Source: Scylla paramamosain (Eukaryota > Arthropoda > Malacostraca > Decapoda > Portunidae). From it: a stretch of DNA of 64,000 nt. A program made the position numbers and the translations under genes. Numbering within the stretch: position 1 is the stretch's first letter; each line of letters begins with the position of its first letter. The stretch is taken from the NCBI RefSeq assembly GCF_035594125.1, contig NC_087163.1, positions 9,736,501 to 9,800,500 on the forward strand, in the 5' to 3' direction. Of this stretch, positions 1 through 11,321 are shown piece after piece. The notes beneath the pieces were generated by a model, which searched no databases, had not been told where the DNA came from, and saw only the letters and a program-made list of their open reading frames with translations.

Positions 1-499
1 ATATGTGATTTGACCAAAATTGGAATATGCCACAATTGTTTGGTCATCCCATAATAAAGAGGAAATAAGGAAAATAGAAAGGATCCAAAGAGCTGCAACC
101 AATTTGGTACCAAGTTTGAGAGATTTAACCTAAGAAGAAAGATGAAGGAGATTAAAGCTTCCATCATTACAAGAGAGAAGAGAAAGAGGAGACCTGATTG
201 CTATATACAGAGCTTTATAGGGTAAGGATCAAGTTCACAAAGAAGACTTATTTGTGTGGGACTCAAGAGATACAAGAGGACATAGCATGAAATTGAAGAA
301 AACAGCAAGTAGAATGTCAAGAAATATGGTTTCCCAAATAGAAGCATAGAAATATGGAACAATTTAGATGAAACAGTGGTACAAGCAAAAAATATTCATG
401 AATTTAAAGTTATGCTTATAGATATGGAGACAGGATAGCACGAGCATAGCTCTTTTCCTGTAAAACACAACTAGGTAAACTAGGTAAATACACACACAC
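1..499 (+). mobile_element. CR1-like LINE, 3' remnant cut by window edge
   Basis: In broken frames the strand encodes the C-terminal tail of a LINE ORF2: fragments like TREKRKRRPD and KYGFPNRSIEIWNNLDE correspond to the post-RT region seen more completely in the LINEs at 4-8 kb. The 3' end reads aaaacacaactaggtaaa, then repeats ctaggtaaa and runs into a short (AC)n tract at 490-499. The next LINE begins at once. Several stops and shifts show it is dead. The 5' part lies outside the window. Clade assignment to CR1 rests on the C-terminal motif series and is moderately secure. Confidence 0.7.
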
Positions 500-701
500 G
501 GCGGCAGTGGAGCTGACAGGATGTGTTTTCTAGTGCTCTGCAGATAGAAGGACAGAATAACACAAATTGCTCATGGTGGAACAAGATATATTATGAAGAC
601 CCTGGAATACCTAGATGGTAAATAGGGAGGGGAGAATCAGTACCGTGAGTATAGTTATCCCATCTCTAGGAAAATTTGGTTTGTTTACATTTTGGATAAA
701 G

Positions 702-1550
702 ATGGCAGAAGGCAGCACCCCAAGAGGTTCATTTGAAGGTTTCACTGGAGAAGAAAGAGAAGTAAATTATAGACTGCAGTGTAGAAAAATTTTGCATATG
801 GAGGAAATGCTGGATAAGTTATTGGAGAGAATAAAGACATTAGATGCACACCAGAAGGAGACTGGTAAGGAGTTGGGGACTATTACAGCAAACTTGATTG
901 AGATGGAAGATAAAAATGAGAAGTTAAAGGTGGAAAACAACTGTTTAAAGAAACAAATAAAGGAAAAAGTAGAAACTGTTCAGAAAGGAAATGAAGAAAC
1001 GAAGGCAGGTGTAAAGGATGGGGAAATGAGACAAAATAAGTGGTTAAATGAATGTAAATTTGAAGAAAAATCACTAAAGAAAATAATAGAACAATAAGAA
1101 AATGAGAAACAAAACCTGAGACAAAAAGTGGTAAATGTTATTAAAGAAGAGAAAAAAATTAGTGAGAGACACTAGAAAAATATAAACAAGTAATTGTGTT
1201 TGGTTTAAAGGAAGAGAAAATAGTAAGCAGAATTCAAAGAGAGGAAAAGGAAAAGAACCTGTTGAATAAGTTACTGAAAAAGTGATGGGTGAAGACAGGT
1301 AGTAAAGCAAGTGGAAGAGTTCCATAGAATTGGGAAATATGAAGAAGAAAAAATGAGACCTATAAGAATAAAGTTTGCAACACAGGTACAAGTAGAAGAA
1401 GTAATTAATGGGTCTTAGAGGTTGTCTGGAGATGAAGAATATAAGAATGTATGGATAAACAGGGATATGGATTTGATTGAAAGGTTGAGGCAAAAGGAGC
1501 TGGTGAAAGAGGCTAAACAAAAAAAAACAAAAAAAAAAACGAACAATGAA
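702..1550 (+). pseudogene. LINE family A ORF1, broken
   Basis: The start at 702 (MAEGSTPRGSFEGFTGEE) is chosen because the two other family A copies begin with the same MAE motif. About residues 25-130 are a long charged heptad-type coiled coil (LLERIKTLDAHQKE..., ENNCLKKQIKEKVE), open to a stop at 1097. Beyond that stop, in shifted frames, come LVLFGLKEEK-like and RPIRIKFATQVQ segments followed by YKNVWINRDMD. In many LINE ORF1 proteins that order marks an RRM-like RNA-binding domain. The protein would bind LINE RNA as an oligomer. At least three in-frame stops disable this copy. Confidence 0.75.
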
Positions 1551-4395
1551 CAGAGGAAGAGAAGAATTTTTTCTGGAGAGTAAGAGATATGAGAATAAAG
1601 AAATGGTACATCAAACAGTAAGTAAAGTATGTTACACTAATTTTAATGGATTAATGTCAACAAAGATGGAATTAAATGAGTTATTAAATAGAACCACACC
1701 GGATGTTGTATTTTGTGAGACAAGATGGAAAAATGAATGAGAAACTCCTGAAATTGGTGATGATAAATATGACATATGGCTGAACAATAGAAGTGACAAG
1801 GGAGGAGGGGGAGTGGTCATTATGACTAAAAAGAGTATTAAAGTGGAGAGGATAATAAAAAAAGTGAAGACAAGTCAGAAATTCTACAAGTGATGATTAA
1901 AAGTGGAAATGGAAAGATAATGAATTATGCAGGAGTGTATATGCCACCTACGACCAATGCTTGGCAAAAAGAATAATATGAAGAGATGTTGGTAGATGTG
2001 TTAAAAGGTCCTGAAAAGATAGTAATGGAAAGTAGTGATATAGTTATTTTTGTTGATTTTAATTGTAAAGAGATAAATTGGGAAACACTGACAACTACTG
2101 GAAGTGAAAACTCATGGAGTAATAGACTGTTGAACTGGGCAGTGGAAAACTTGACTCAGTGGGTAGATTGTGATACCAGATTTAGTGGAAGTAATAAACC
2201 ATCAAGACTTGATTTAGTGTTTACCAAGGACATGGAAATTATTGAAACGATACACTATGATACCCCTCTAGGTAAAAGTGATCATATGTTGATGGAATTT
2301 AATTTGAAAAATGAAAATGTAATCATTGATGAAAATTAAAAGGTAAGAAGATTTAAATATAGTAAAGCTGACTTTGAAAAATTAAGAATGTACTTTGTTG
2401 CTGTGGACTGAAAAGACTTTGAAGATGCAGAAAATGTTCCGGAAAAATGGGATGAATTTATAAGGATATATAATTCTGCTGTGGAGAAATTTGTACCTAA
2501 AGGAGGAGCGAGATGTAGAAAGGGTAAAGAATGGTTCAATACAAAATGCAAAGAGGCTAAAACAAATGCTTGGAATAGATGGAAGAAGAGGAAAACTGAG
2601 AGGAGATAGGGGGAATATATTGATGCTAGAAGCAAGTACATTGTGATAATAAGAATGGAGAGAAGAAACTATGAAAGAGATATAATAGATAAGTGTATAA
2701 ATTAACCCAAACTATTCTTTAGACATATTAATGGGAAGATGAAGAAGAAGGAAGGTGTATCAAGATTGAAAGTTGAAGGAAAAATCTATGATGATGCACA
2801 GGACATGACGGAGGTTATGAACAATTGTTTCAGATCGGTATTTAGTGTGGAAGGAGAGTTTGATGCTGAAAGGGGTAAGTTGGTGAGGAATATACTAAAT
2901 ACAGTCCCAGTCAGTTATGAAGAAATATTTAAGATGATGGAAGAACTTGATGTAAATAAAGCAACTGGTCCTGGATATTGAAGGAATGTAGAGAACAACT
3001 GGCTGATAAGATTCACAGTCTAGTGGTGACATCACTATCACAGGAAAGAGTACCAAAGGATTGGAAGAGAGCAAATATTACACCAATATATGAAGGAGGA
3101 AATAAGGAAAATCCACTAAATTATAGACTAGTGTCCTTGGCTAGTGTTGTAAGAAAATTATGTGAAAGAACAATAAAGGAAAGATGGATGGAACACTTGG
3201 AAAGAGATAAAGGTTTAGTAAATAGTCAGTTTGGATTTAGAAGGGGAAGATCATGCTCCATGAACTTATTGTCCTTTTATTCAAGGGTAGTCAATATTGT
3301 GCAGGAGAGAGAGATGGATGGGTGGATGGTGTCTACTTAGACTTGAAGAAAGCGTTCAACAAAGTACCACACTGAAGTGAAGATTGCTATGGAAGATAAA
3401 AAAAATATGGAAAAATTGGAGGAAGACTGCTGGAGTGGATGGAGGATTATCTGGATGACAGAGAAATGAGAACAGTAATACAAGACCAGAATTCATCTTG
3501 GCTGAAAGTAACTAGTGGTGTCCCACAGGGGTCAGTGTTGGGACTGATAATGTTTGTAATATGTGTGAATGACATAAATGAAGAAATGGATAGTTATATG
3601 AACTTATTTGAAGATGATGCTAAGCTGATGAGAATGTTAGAAAATGTAAATGACTGTATGGTACTGGAAAATTATTTAAATAAGATAAATAGATGAAGTA
3701 AATTTTGGCAAATAGAATTTAATTTAAGTAAATGTAAAGTAATGGAGTTTGGTAAGAGTAAGAAAAGAATACAATATCTTTATGAGGTGGAAGGTGTGAA
3801 GTTAAAGAAGTCAAAAGAGGAAGTGGATTTGGGAGTAACAGTTACTGAAAATTTGACTCCAGACAGACACATTGATAAAATTATTGGAGACATGAATTTG
3901 TTAAAAAGAGTAAGAATGGCATTCTCATATTTGGATAAAGAAATTATAAAAAAGTTGTTGATTTCCACGATAAGACCAAGATTGGAATATGTGGCAGTAG
4001 TGTGGTCTCCTCATACAAAGAGGAATATTATAAAATTAGAAAGAGTACAAAGAGCAGTCACTAAGATGGTTCTGGAGTTGAGTAAATTGAGCTATGAAGA
4101 GAGATTAAGAATGTTGGAAATTCCTACCCTTGAAAATAAAAGAGAGAGAGAGGAGATTTAATAAACATTTATAGAATGATAAATGGTATGAAAAATGTGG
4201 ACAAAGAAGGTTTTACAAATTTAGACTCACAGAATACAAGGAGACACAATAAGAAGTCGAAAAAAGTTAACTGTAGAAGAGGCATTAAGAAATATAGTTT
4301 TCTTCACAGAAGTGTGAACAGTGGAATGAACTCAGTGAAGTTGTTGTAAATGCCGAAATTTTCAGTGCTTTTAAGACCAAACTAGATAGATATAG
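1546..4395 (+). pseudogene. LINE family A ORF2 (endonuclease-reverse transcriptase), broken
   Basis: The order is an apurinic-like endonuclease (YTNFNGLMSTK at 1632, PDVVFCETRW, VDFNCKEINW near 2055, GKSDHMLMEF near 2271), then RT (NITPIYEGGNKENPLNYRL near 3075, FGFRRGRSC near 3230, VTSGVPQGSVLG near 3508). The catalytic YADD box is changed to FEDDAK near 3607. The post-RT tail is LEYVAVVWSPHTKRN then KLERVQRAVTKM (3988-4070), typical of CR1-type LINEs. Stops or frameshifts fall at about 1740, 2336, 2408, 2978, 3340, 3696 and 4161. ORF2 nicks target DNA and primes reverse transcription. This copy cannot. Confidence 0.8.
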
Positions 4396-4445
4396 AGATG
4401 GGATACTATGAGATTGCTCCCCTCCCATAAACCACAACTAGATAA

Positions 4446-4447
<2 letters not shown>

Positions 4448-4515
<68 letters not shown>

Positions 4516-4518
4516 ACA
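4448..4518. repeat. (AC)n microsatellite at LINE A/B junction
   Basis: An almost pure AC run with one T interruption at 4511. It forms the tail of the family A LINE and the insertion point of the family B LINE that follows. Confidence 0.95.
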
Positions 4519-4682
4519 TGGTGGACAGAGAAGCCAATGCAAACAGGCGCTCCTAAAAGTCCAGCCTTCTACATCACTGAGAGCTGGCCTAGTGGAAATA
4601 CAGAGGTGAAAGTTCACACTGGTTTTACTCATTGCTGTCCTGTCTCCAAAAGTGTTTTGTAGAAAGCAGTTAAATTGTTATA

Positions 4683-5611
4683 ATGAGCAGTGAAGATGGG
4701 GGTACTTCGGTCCCCACTATGTTGTTTACACCAATGGGGACCATCCCAAAGGTGAGACAGAGAGACTTCTCGGGATTTGGGGAAGAGGACCAAAGGGTCG
4801 GGGAAGCAATGATGAGAAGGAGAATTGTCACACTGGAAACCAAAATGAAGGATAGATTTGACAAGATGCAGAAATTGGTTGAAACTTTGATCACCAAGAA
4901 GGGGGTGTGGAAAGGTGCATACGATGATCTACGTAAAAAAAACTAACATTATATGAAAATAAATCAATGGAATATGAAGGCAAAGTGGAAGAATTAAACA
5001 TAAAACAGGAAAATTGGAAGAAAGAACAAGAGGAAGAAAAGATCGATTTTAGGAAAATTGTGGAGGAACAAATCAAGACAAATGACACAAATCTAACAGA
5101 AAAAGTTGTTCAGGTTATAAGACAGAAAGAAAACTTGGTGAGAGACACTGGGGATAAGAAAAAAACTGTTGTGGTATTCAGCCTGAAGGAAGAGTGTACA
5201 CCTCAGAGGACTGAAAGAGAAAAGAAGGAAAAGAGATGTGTGGAAAAATTAGTGGAGACATTACAAGAAGAAAAAGAGCTGACAGGAGAGATCAAAGAAA
5301 TTAAAAGATTGGGTAGATATGTTGAGGGTGGACAGCATCCTATGAAAATAAGGTTTAGGTCACAAGTGGCAGCTGAAGAAACACTGAGTAAATCCTGGAA
5401 ACTGGCCAAGGTAAAAGAATACAAACAATTGTGGACAAAAAAAGATAGAACCAGAGAAGAGAGAGATGCTATAAATGAACTAAGAAAAGAAGTAAATGAA
5501 AAAAAAATGAAAACTATTAAAGGTGGAGAAAAAAATGTCTTTTGGAGGGTCATGGACATGAGGTTGAGAAAGTGGTACAGGAGGGAAATAAATGCAGAAG
5601 GGAAAGACTAA
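4683..5611 (+). pseudogene. LINE family B ORF1, one frameshift
   Basis: It starts at MSSEDGGTSVPTMLFTP. The frame is open to 4946 and resumes in another frame at about 4950-5611. The break lies in the A run near 4937-4944, and the copy at 33.8-34.2 kb reads through the same point, so a single-base A-run change is likely. Residues about 40-150 are coiled coil. The C-terminal third (HPMKIRFRSQVAAEETLSKS, then KQLWTKKDRTREER) matches the RRM-like and basic tail pattern of LINE ORF1 RNA-binding proteins. Apart from the shift this ORF is well kept. Confidence 0.8.
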
Positions 5612-8405
5612 AAATAGCATACACAAATATAAATGGACTAATGTCAGCAGTGTTGGAACTAGAAGACTATTTTAAAAGAGGAGAAACTGGACATCATGGG
5701 AATTGTTGAAACTAAATTGGCAAGTGGAGGGAATATATTAAATATTTGGAAAGGAAAATACAAACTCTGGAAGAGAAATAGAAAGAATAAATGGGGAGGA
5801 AGTGTCATGCTTCTAGTTAGGAAGGATTTATTTGTGGAATCTGTCATATATGGGGTGGAGGAGACAGAAGTATCAAAAATAAGCTTAAGACAGAATATGG
5901 GAAGACACTGTAACGTTGTGATTACATGTTTCCCCCTATTCCAACTCTTGGAGAGAGGATGAATATAAAAAAATGCTTGAGGACACAAGGATATGCTTGG
6001 CAGAGCTGCTTGAGGAAAATGACGATATACTCCTGATGGGGGACTTAACTGTAAAGAGATATCTTGGGAGAATTGAACCACAGAAGGCAGTGAGTCATCA
6101 TGGGGGAACAAGCTACTAGACCTGGCTATTGAAAATTTCCTGACACAATGGGTTACAGATGACAAGATTTAGGGGAGATGAAGCACTTTTAAGGCTCGAT
6201 CTAATTTTCACCAACGAACAAGAAATAGTAGAAGACCTTAAATACATGAACCCAATAGGAAAAAGTGATCATGTACTGATTCAGTTCACAATTATGGATA
6301 ATAACCTCAGTATAAGAAAAGAAGACCACAGAAGAGAATGGCTAAACTACAGCAAAACTAACTTTGGACAGCTTAGGAAGTATTTCAGCGAAGTGAATTG
6401 GAACATAGTTGTTCAAAAGGAGGACATAGAGGAAAAGTGGACAGCTTTCCTGGACATTTATTATAAGGGAGTAGAGAAATGGGTACCCAAAAGATCAACA
6501 GAGAACCTTTTAAAAAAAAATGATTGGTACAATAGGAGATGTGCAACAGCTAGATTGGAGAGAGAAAAAAGCATGGAACAAGTGGAAGAAAAACAAGAGA
6601 CTGGACCTGTGGAACAATTATATAAGGAAGAGGAACAAATATGTCAAAACTCACAGAGATGAGCAGAAAAATTTTGAAAAGAATGATGTGGAGAAATGTA
6701 AAGACCAACCAAAATTATTTTATAAATTCATCAAAGGAAAATTAAAGAGTAAAGGTGAAATAAGCACAGTAAATGCTGGAGAAGAGACAATGGAAGACCC
6801 AAAAGAGGTGACTGAAGTGTTTAACAGATACTTCCACTCTGTGTTTACTGAGAAAAATTATTTCAGAGGTGAGAGGACACTGTTAGGAAAAGGGACCAAT
6901 CTAAAGGAGATTAAAACATCAGTAGAAGTAAAGAATATGTTGGAAGACCTGGATGTAAGGAAAGCAATGGGTTCTGATGGTGTATCAAGTTGGATTTTGA
7001 AAGAGTGTAGCTCACAATCAGTCTCAGCTCTGCACAATATAATTATCACCACCCTGGTAAAAGGTAGAGTACCCATAGATTGGAAACAGGCAGATATTAC
7101 CCCAATTAACAAGATCGGAAGTAAATAAGATCCATTAAATTATAGACCTGTATCGCTCACAAGTGCGGTGGCAAAGATTTATAAAAAGATCATCAAGAAC
7201 AGATGGGTGAAATACCTAGAAGACGACAAGGTGATAACAGAGAAACAGTTTGGTTTCAGAAAAGGAAGATCTTGTGTTATGAATTTGATAAGTTTCTGCT
7301 CAAGAGTAATAGATATAGTGCAAGAGAGAGATGGATGGGCTGACTGCATATACTTAGATCTGAGAAAAACATTTGATAAAGTTCTGCACAGAAAACTAAT
7401 ATGGAAATTGGAAAAAAACTGGAGGACTCAATGGATCACTGTTAAAGTGGATGACTGACTTTTTGACAGAGGTATGAGAACAGTAATTAAAGGTAGCAGG
7501 TCGAGCTGGAGAATGGTATCAAGTGGAGTCCTGCAAGGTTCAGTACTTGCACCTATTATGTTCACAGTTTATGTAAAGGACATGATAGTAGGTGTAGAAA
7601 GTTACATGAACCATTTCACTGATGATGTTAAGATTATGAGGAAAGTAACAAATGAAGAGAACTGCAATGCTTTAAATCAGAACTTAATTAAGATTAGTGA
7701 ATGATCATTGAGGTGGAACATGGAGTTTAATGCTAAATAATGTAGTGTGTTGAAGTTTGGAAAAAGTGCGAGAAGATCAGTTGGCAACTATTACTTAGGG
7801 ATGAGGAAATCTCTATAAGATCAGAAGAAAAGACCTAGGAGTAATTATTACTGATAATTTGTCATTTGGGAAGCACATAAACAAAATTATAGGAGAAACA
7901 TATAATCTGCTGAGAAACATCAAGATAGCATTCTCCTGTATTGATAAAGATGTGAATAAAAAACTGATAACAATGATGATACATCCAAGATTGGAGTATG
8001 CAGCATCAGTGTGGTCACCAAGTTTGAAAAAGGATATAATAAAGTTAGAAAGAATCCGGAGAGCTGCAACTAGATTCCCTGCAAGCTTAAGAGAGTATAG
8101 TTATAAGGAAAGGTTAAAGAGATTGGTCCTGACTACACTAGAAAAAAAGGAGGGAAAGAGGTGATTTGATAGCAATATATAGAATATTGGAAGGAATGGA
8201 TAAGTTGGACAGAGAAGACCTCATGATACCAGATACAAGAGACACAAGAGCACATGGAAGGAAATTGAAAAGGAGTGTTTGCAGAAGAGACATCAAGAAA
8301 CACAGCTTCCCCCACAGAAGTATAACAGTGTGGAATGAAATTAAGGATGAGACTGTGTGTGCAAAAACAATTCATAAATTTAAAGAAAATCTAGATAAAA
8401 GTTGA
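5605..8405 (+). pseudogene. LINE family B ORF2 (endonuclease-RT), broken
   Basis: Endonuclease motifs are AYTNINGLMSAVLELEDY at 5620, GIVETKL, GGSVMLLVRKDL near 5797, RLDLIFTNEQE near 6195 and GKSDHVLIQF near 6260. RT motifs are DVRKAMGSDGVSSWILKE near 6950, FGFRKGRSCVMNL near 7250, YLDLRKTFDKV near 7350, VSSGVLQGSVLAP near 7517 and a degraded catalytic box FTDDVK near 7615. The tail LEYAASVWSPSLKKD and KLERIRRAATRF near 7995-8070 matches the family A copies. Breaks fall at about 5670, 5962, 6170, 7126, 7458, 7704 and 8162. Confidence 0.8.
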
Positions 8406-8897
8406 TATGGAGACAGGACAGCACGAGCCTAGTGTGGCTCTTGTCCTGTATTTCACAACTAAGTAAACACTGCTGCTTAGCTGATCAGATGTATCCACAG
8501 CAGAGGACTGAGCTTGAGCTTGAGCCCTGTCTCCATAATAAGGAATTGTGTGATGTGTGAGTGCAGGGGAAGTGAAGTGTAAATCGGAAAGTGGCTGAAT
8601 GGGTGAAATGGGAGAGAAGTGTACAGGTAAACATCGTCAGTGATATCAGCAGGGAAGATGGTGGCTGACACAGCAACTATTTTCAAAGGTTGCAAGGAAA
8701 AGACCTCAGTGTAGCTCATACAAATAAATAAATGTAGAAAATTGAAGAAGAAAATGTGAAAACATGAGAAGAAATGTGTAACTTAGCAGCGATAATAAAG
8801 ATGTGGAAGGAAGACAATGGTGACAATGTAAAAAAGATATTCAGTGATATAATAGAGATGAAGAGGAGGGAGATGTAAAGAGAAAAAGAAAATAGAG

Positions 8898-9498
8898 ATG
8901 AGAGAAGAGGTGACAAAAATAGTGAACTTAATCAAGAAGTACTATGAAGAAGTCAAAAAATTCAAGGAAGAGAATGAGGAGTTAAAAAAAGCTTTACAAG
9001 AAAGAGAGATTGAAGTTGGGAAAATGAAAGTCAGTGACAGAGGAAGTCAAAAGTTGGAAAGAAGAGAGAGAACAACAACAAAAGATGAATTTGGAGAAAA
9101 TAATAAGACAACAGCAACAGGAACACAATAAGTACATGGAAAAGCAAGGGATTAAAATGATAAAGGAATAAAGTAATCTTGTGAGAGACATGGTACAGAG
9201 GAAGATGTGTGTGGTGGTATTTGGGGTCAAGGAGAAGAACCAACCCATAAAAATAGCAAGAAAGAAAGAAGAGGCAAAAAGAGCTAAGGAAATCACAGCA
9301 GAAGTGGTGGGAGGAGAGGAGATAGTTGAACAAATTAAAGAGGTTTACAGGATTGGAAATGGAGGAAACCCAATGAAAATAAGATTTATGTCACAAACAG
9401 CAGTGGAACATGTCTTACAAAGAACAGGAAAATTGGCAAAAATAGAAGGAATGAGGGGAATATGGATAAAAAGAGATGAACAAAAAAGAGAGAAGTAG
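8898..9498 (+). pseudogene. LINE family C ORF1, broken
   Basis: Residues from MREEVTKIVNLIKKYYEE form a lysine/glutamate coiled coil open to a stop at 9131. A second open segment (9181-9498) carries MCVVVFGVKEKNQ, then NPMKIRFMSQTAVEHVLQ and GIWIKRDEQKREK, the RRM-like part seen in the ORF1 of families A and B. The coiled coil may begin upstream, near 8716, in other frames. The order and spacing match the two related families, so this is an ORF1 broken by at least one stop. Confidence 0.65.
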
Positions 9499-11304
9499 AC
9501 TGAGAGTTGAGAATAAAGGCCCAGTCAAAAAATGAGGAGAGAACACAGGAACAAGTGAGGAGATTCATTTGGAAAGTTGTGGACATGAAAGTGAGGAAAT
9601 GGTGGCACTAAGGTGCCACGAAAGATTACCAAGCAGAAGAAAATTATGTATACAAATATAGATGGTTTGGTGCCGAGCCTGTTGGAACACAAAGACTACC
9701 TAAAGAACAATAAACCAGGCATAGTATGTTTAACGGAAACCAAACTAAAAGAGGAAAGAAAGTTGAGATTTGCAAAGGAAGGATACAGCATGTAGAGGAG
9801 AGACAGGAAAGGAAGTAGAGGAGATGTGATGATATTGGTTAAAGAGGATATTGCTGTTGAGGAAATGGAACGTAGTGGTGGAACAACAGAAGCATTGAGT
9901 ATTGTGATTAAGATAAAAAAAAGTGAAAAAAAAGGGAAATCATCGGGACATATATACCACCAAAAATTAATGCATGAGAGACCAATAAATTTAAAAGCAT
10001 ACAACTAGAAACAAGTTATAAAGTGAAAATTTGGGAGCATGAATGGTATAATGCCAGGTGTATAGAAGCAAAAAAAAAAAAGAAAAAGGACAAAGCATGG
10101 AGGAAAATGATGAGAAAACTGAACAGAAATACTAGGGAAGAATACAGAAAGGCAAGGAATGAATATAACATAATAAAAAGAGAAGAAGAAAAAATTTTGA
10201 AAGTGACATAGTAAGAAAATGCAAGGAAGAGCCCAAACTCTTCTACTGATATGTAAATGGAGAAAATGAAACATAGGGATGATATAAACAAGTTAAAAAA
10301 AGATGGAAGAATTTATGAGATACAGGAGATACAGGTAAAGAGACAAGAAATCAAGAAACTGCTGGAAGAGCTAGATGTTAGAAAAGCTATGGAACCAGAT
10401 CAAATAAATGGATGGATATTAAAAAATGCAGAGAACAAATGGAGGAACCCATATGAGAGATAATCAACAGCTCATTGAAAGAAGGAAAAGTACCAAGGGA
10501 ATGGGAAAGAGCTAACATAGTCCTAATATAGAAAGAGGGAAAGAAAGTGGAACCATTAAATTATAGACGAGTGTCACTAATAAGTATTTTAAGCAAGCTT
10601 TGTGAAATAGTGATTAAAGATAGATGGGTGCAATATTTAGAAGATGAAAAGATAATTACAGAAAAGCAATTTAGATTCAGGAAAGGGAGATCCTGTGTCA
10701 CAAATCTACTGACCTTTTATACTAGAGTAATAGATGGGGTGCAAGAGAGGGATGAATGGGTTGATGTGATATACCTGGATCTCCAAAAAAAACATTTGAT
10801 AAAGTTCCCCACAAAAGCCTTATGTGGAAGTTAGAGAATGAAGGAGGACTAAAGGGAGCAACATTGAGATTGATGGATGATTATTACAAGAAAGGAAAAT
10901 AAAAACAGTAATCAGAGACACTAATTCAAGTTGGCATGAAGTGACAAGTGGGGTACTGCAAGGATCTGTGTTGGTACCTATTATGTTTCAAATATATGTA
11001 AATGATATGTCAGAGGATCTAAATAGTTATATAAACCTTTTTGCTGATGATGCAAAAGTAATGAAAATAATAAAGGATGAAAAGGAGTTACAAAAGGATA
11101 TTGACAAGATATATGCTTGGAGCCAAAGATGGAAGCTAGAATTTAATGCCAGAAAATGCCATGTGTTGGAAACAGAAAAAAAGTAGAAAGAGACCTCGAT
11201 GGAATAACTAAATGGGAGGAGAAATAATAACGAAAAGTAATGAAGAAAAAGATTTGGGAGTAATGGTCCAGGATACATTATCACCTGAAAGGCACATAAG
11301 CGGA

Positions 11305-11321
11305 ATATTCGGCTCTACGTA
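11305..11321. repeat. 17-bp target duplication, left copy
   Basis: Reads atattcggctctacgta. The partner at 13932-13948 reads atattcagctctacata, differing at two positions. The pair flanks the RTE-like LINE, as expected for target-primed reverse transcription. Confidence 0.85.

Larger units (their letters stand above)
500..4518 (+). mobile_element. CR1-like LINE, family A copy 1, near full length
   Basis: A two-ORF non-LTR retrotransposon. It starts with ggcggcagtggagctgacag directly after the (AC)n tail of the previous LINE and ends at 4427-4460 with ccacaactagataaataca followed by (AC)n. ORF1 (702-about 1550) is a coiled-coil RNA-binding-type protein. ORF2 (1546-about 4395) has an endonuclease and a reverse transcriptase. 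Two further copies, at 25240-29339 and 41530-45790 on the other strand, share both ends, which fixes the boundaries. Stops and frameshifts in both ORFs make it non-functional. Confidence 0.85.
4519..8470 (+). mobile_element. CR1-like LINE, family B copy 1
   Basis: It begins at about catggtggacagagaagcca right after the (AC)n run and ends at 8449-8470 with tttcacaactaagtaaac. ORF1 spans 4683-5611 with one shift, and ORF2 about 5605-8405. A second copy at 30405-34400 (minus strand) shares the 5' leader, both ORFs and the 3' end. The protein is clearly related to family A but diverged throughout, so it is a separate family. Stops and frameshifts show it is inactive. Confidence 0.85.

Noticed and set aside
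4408..4662. Open frames of Thr-His or Cys-Val repeats in (CA)n arrays (also at 14444, 25000, 34284)
   Set aside because: Pure dinucleotide translation with no flanking protein signal.
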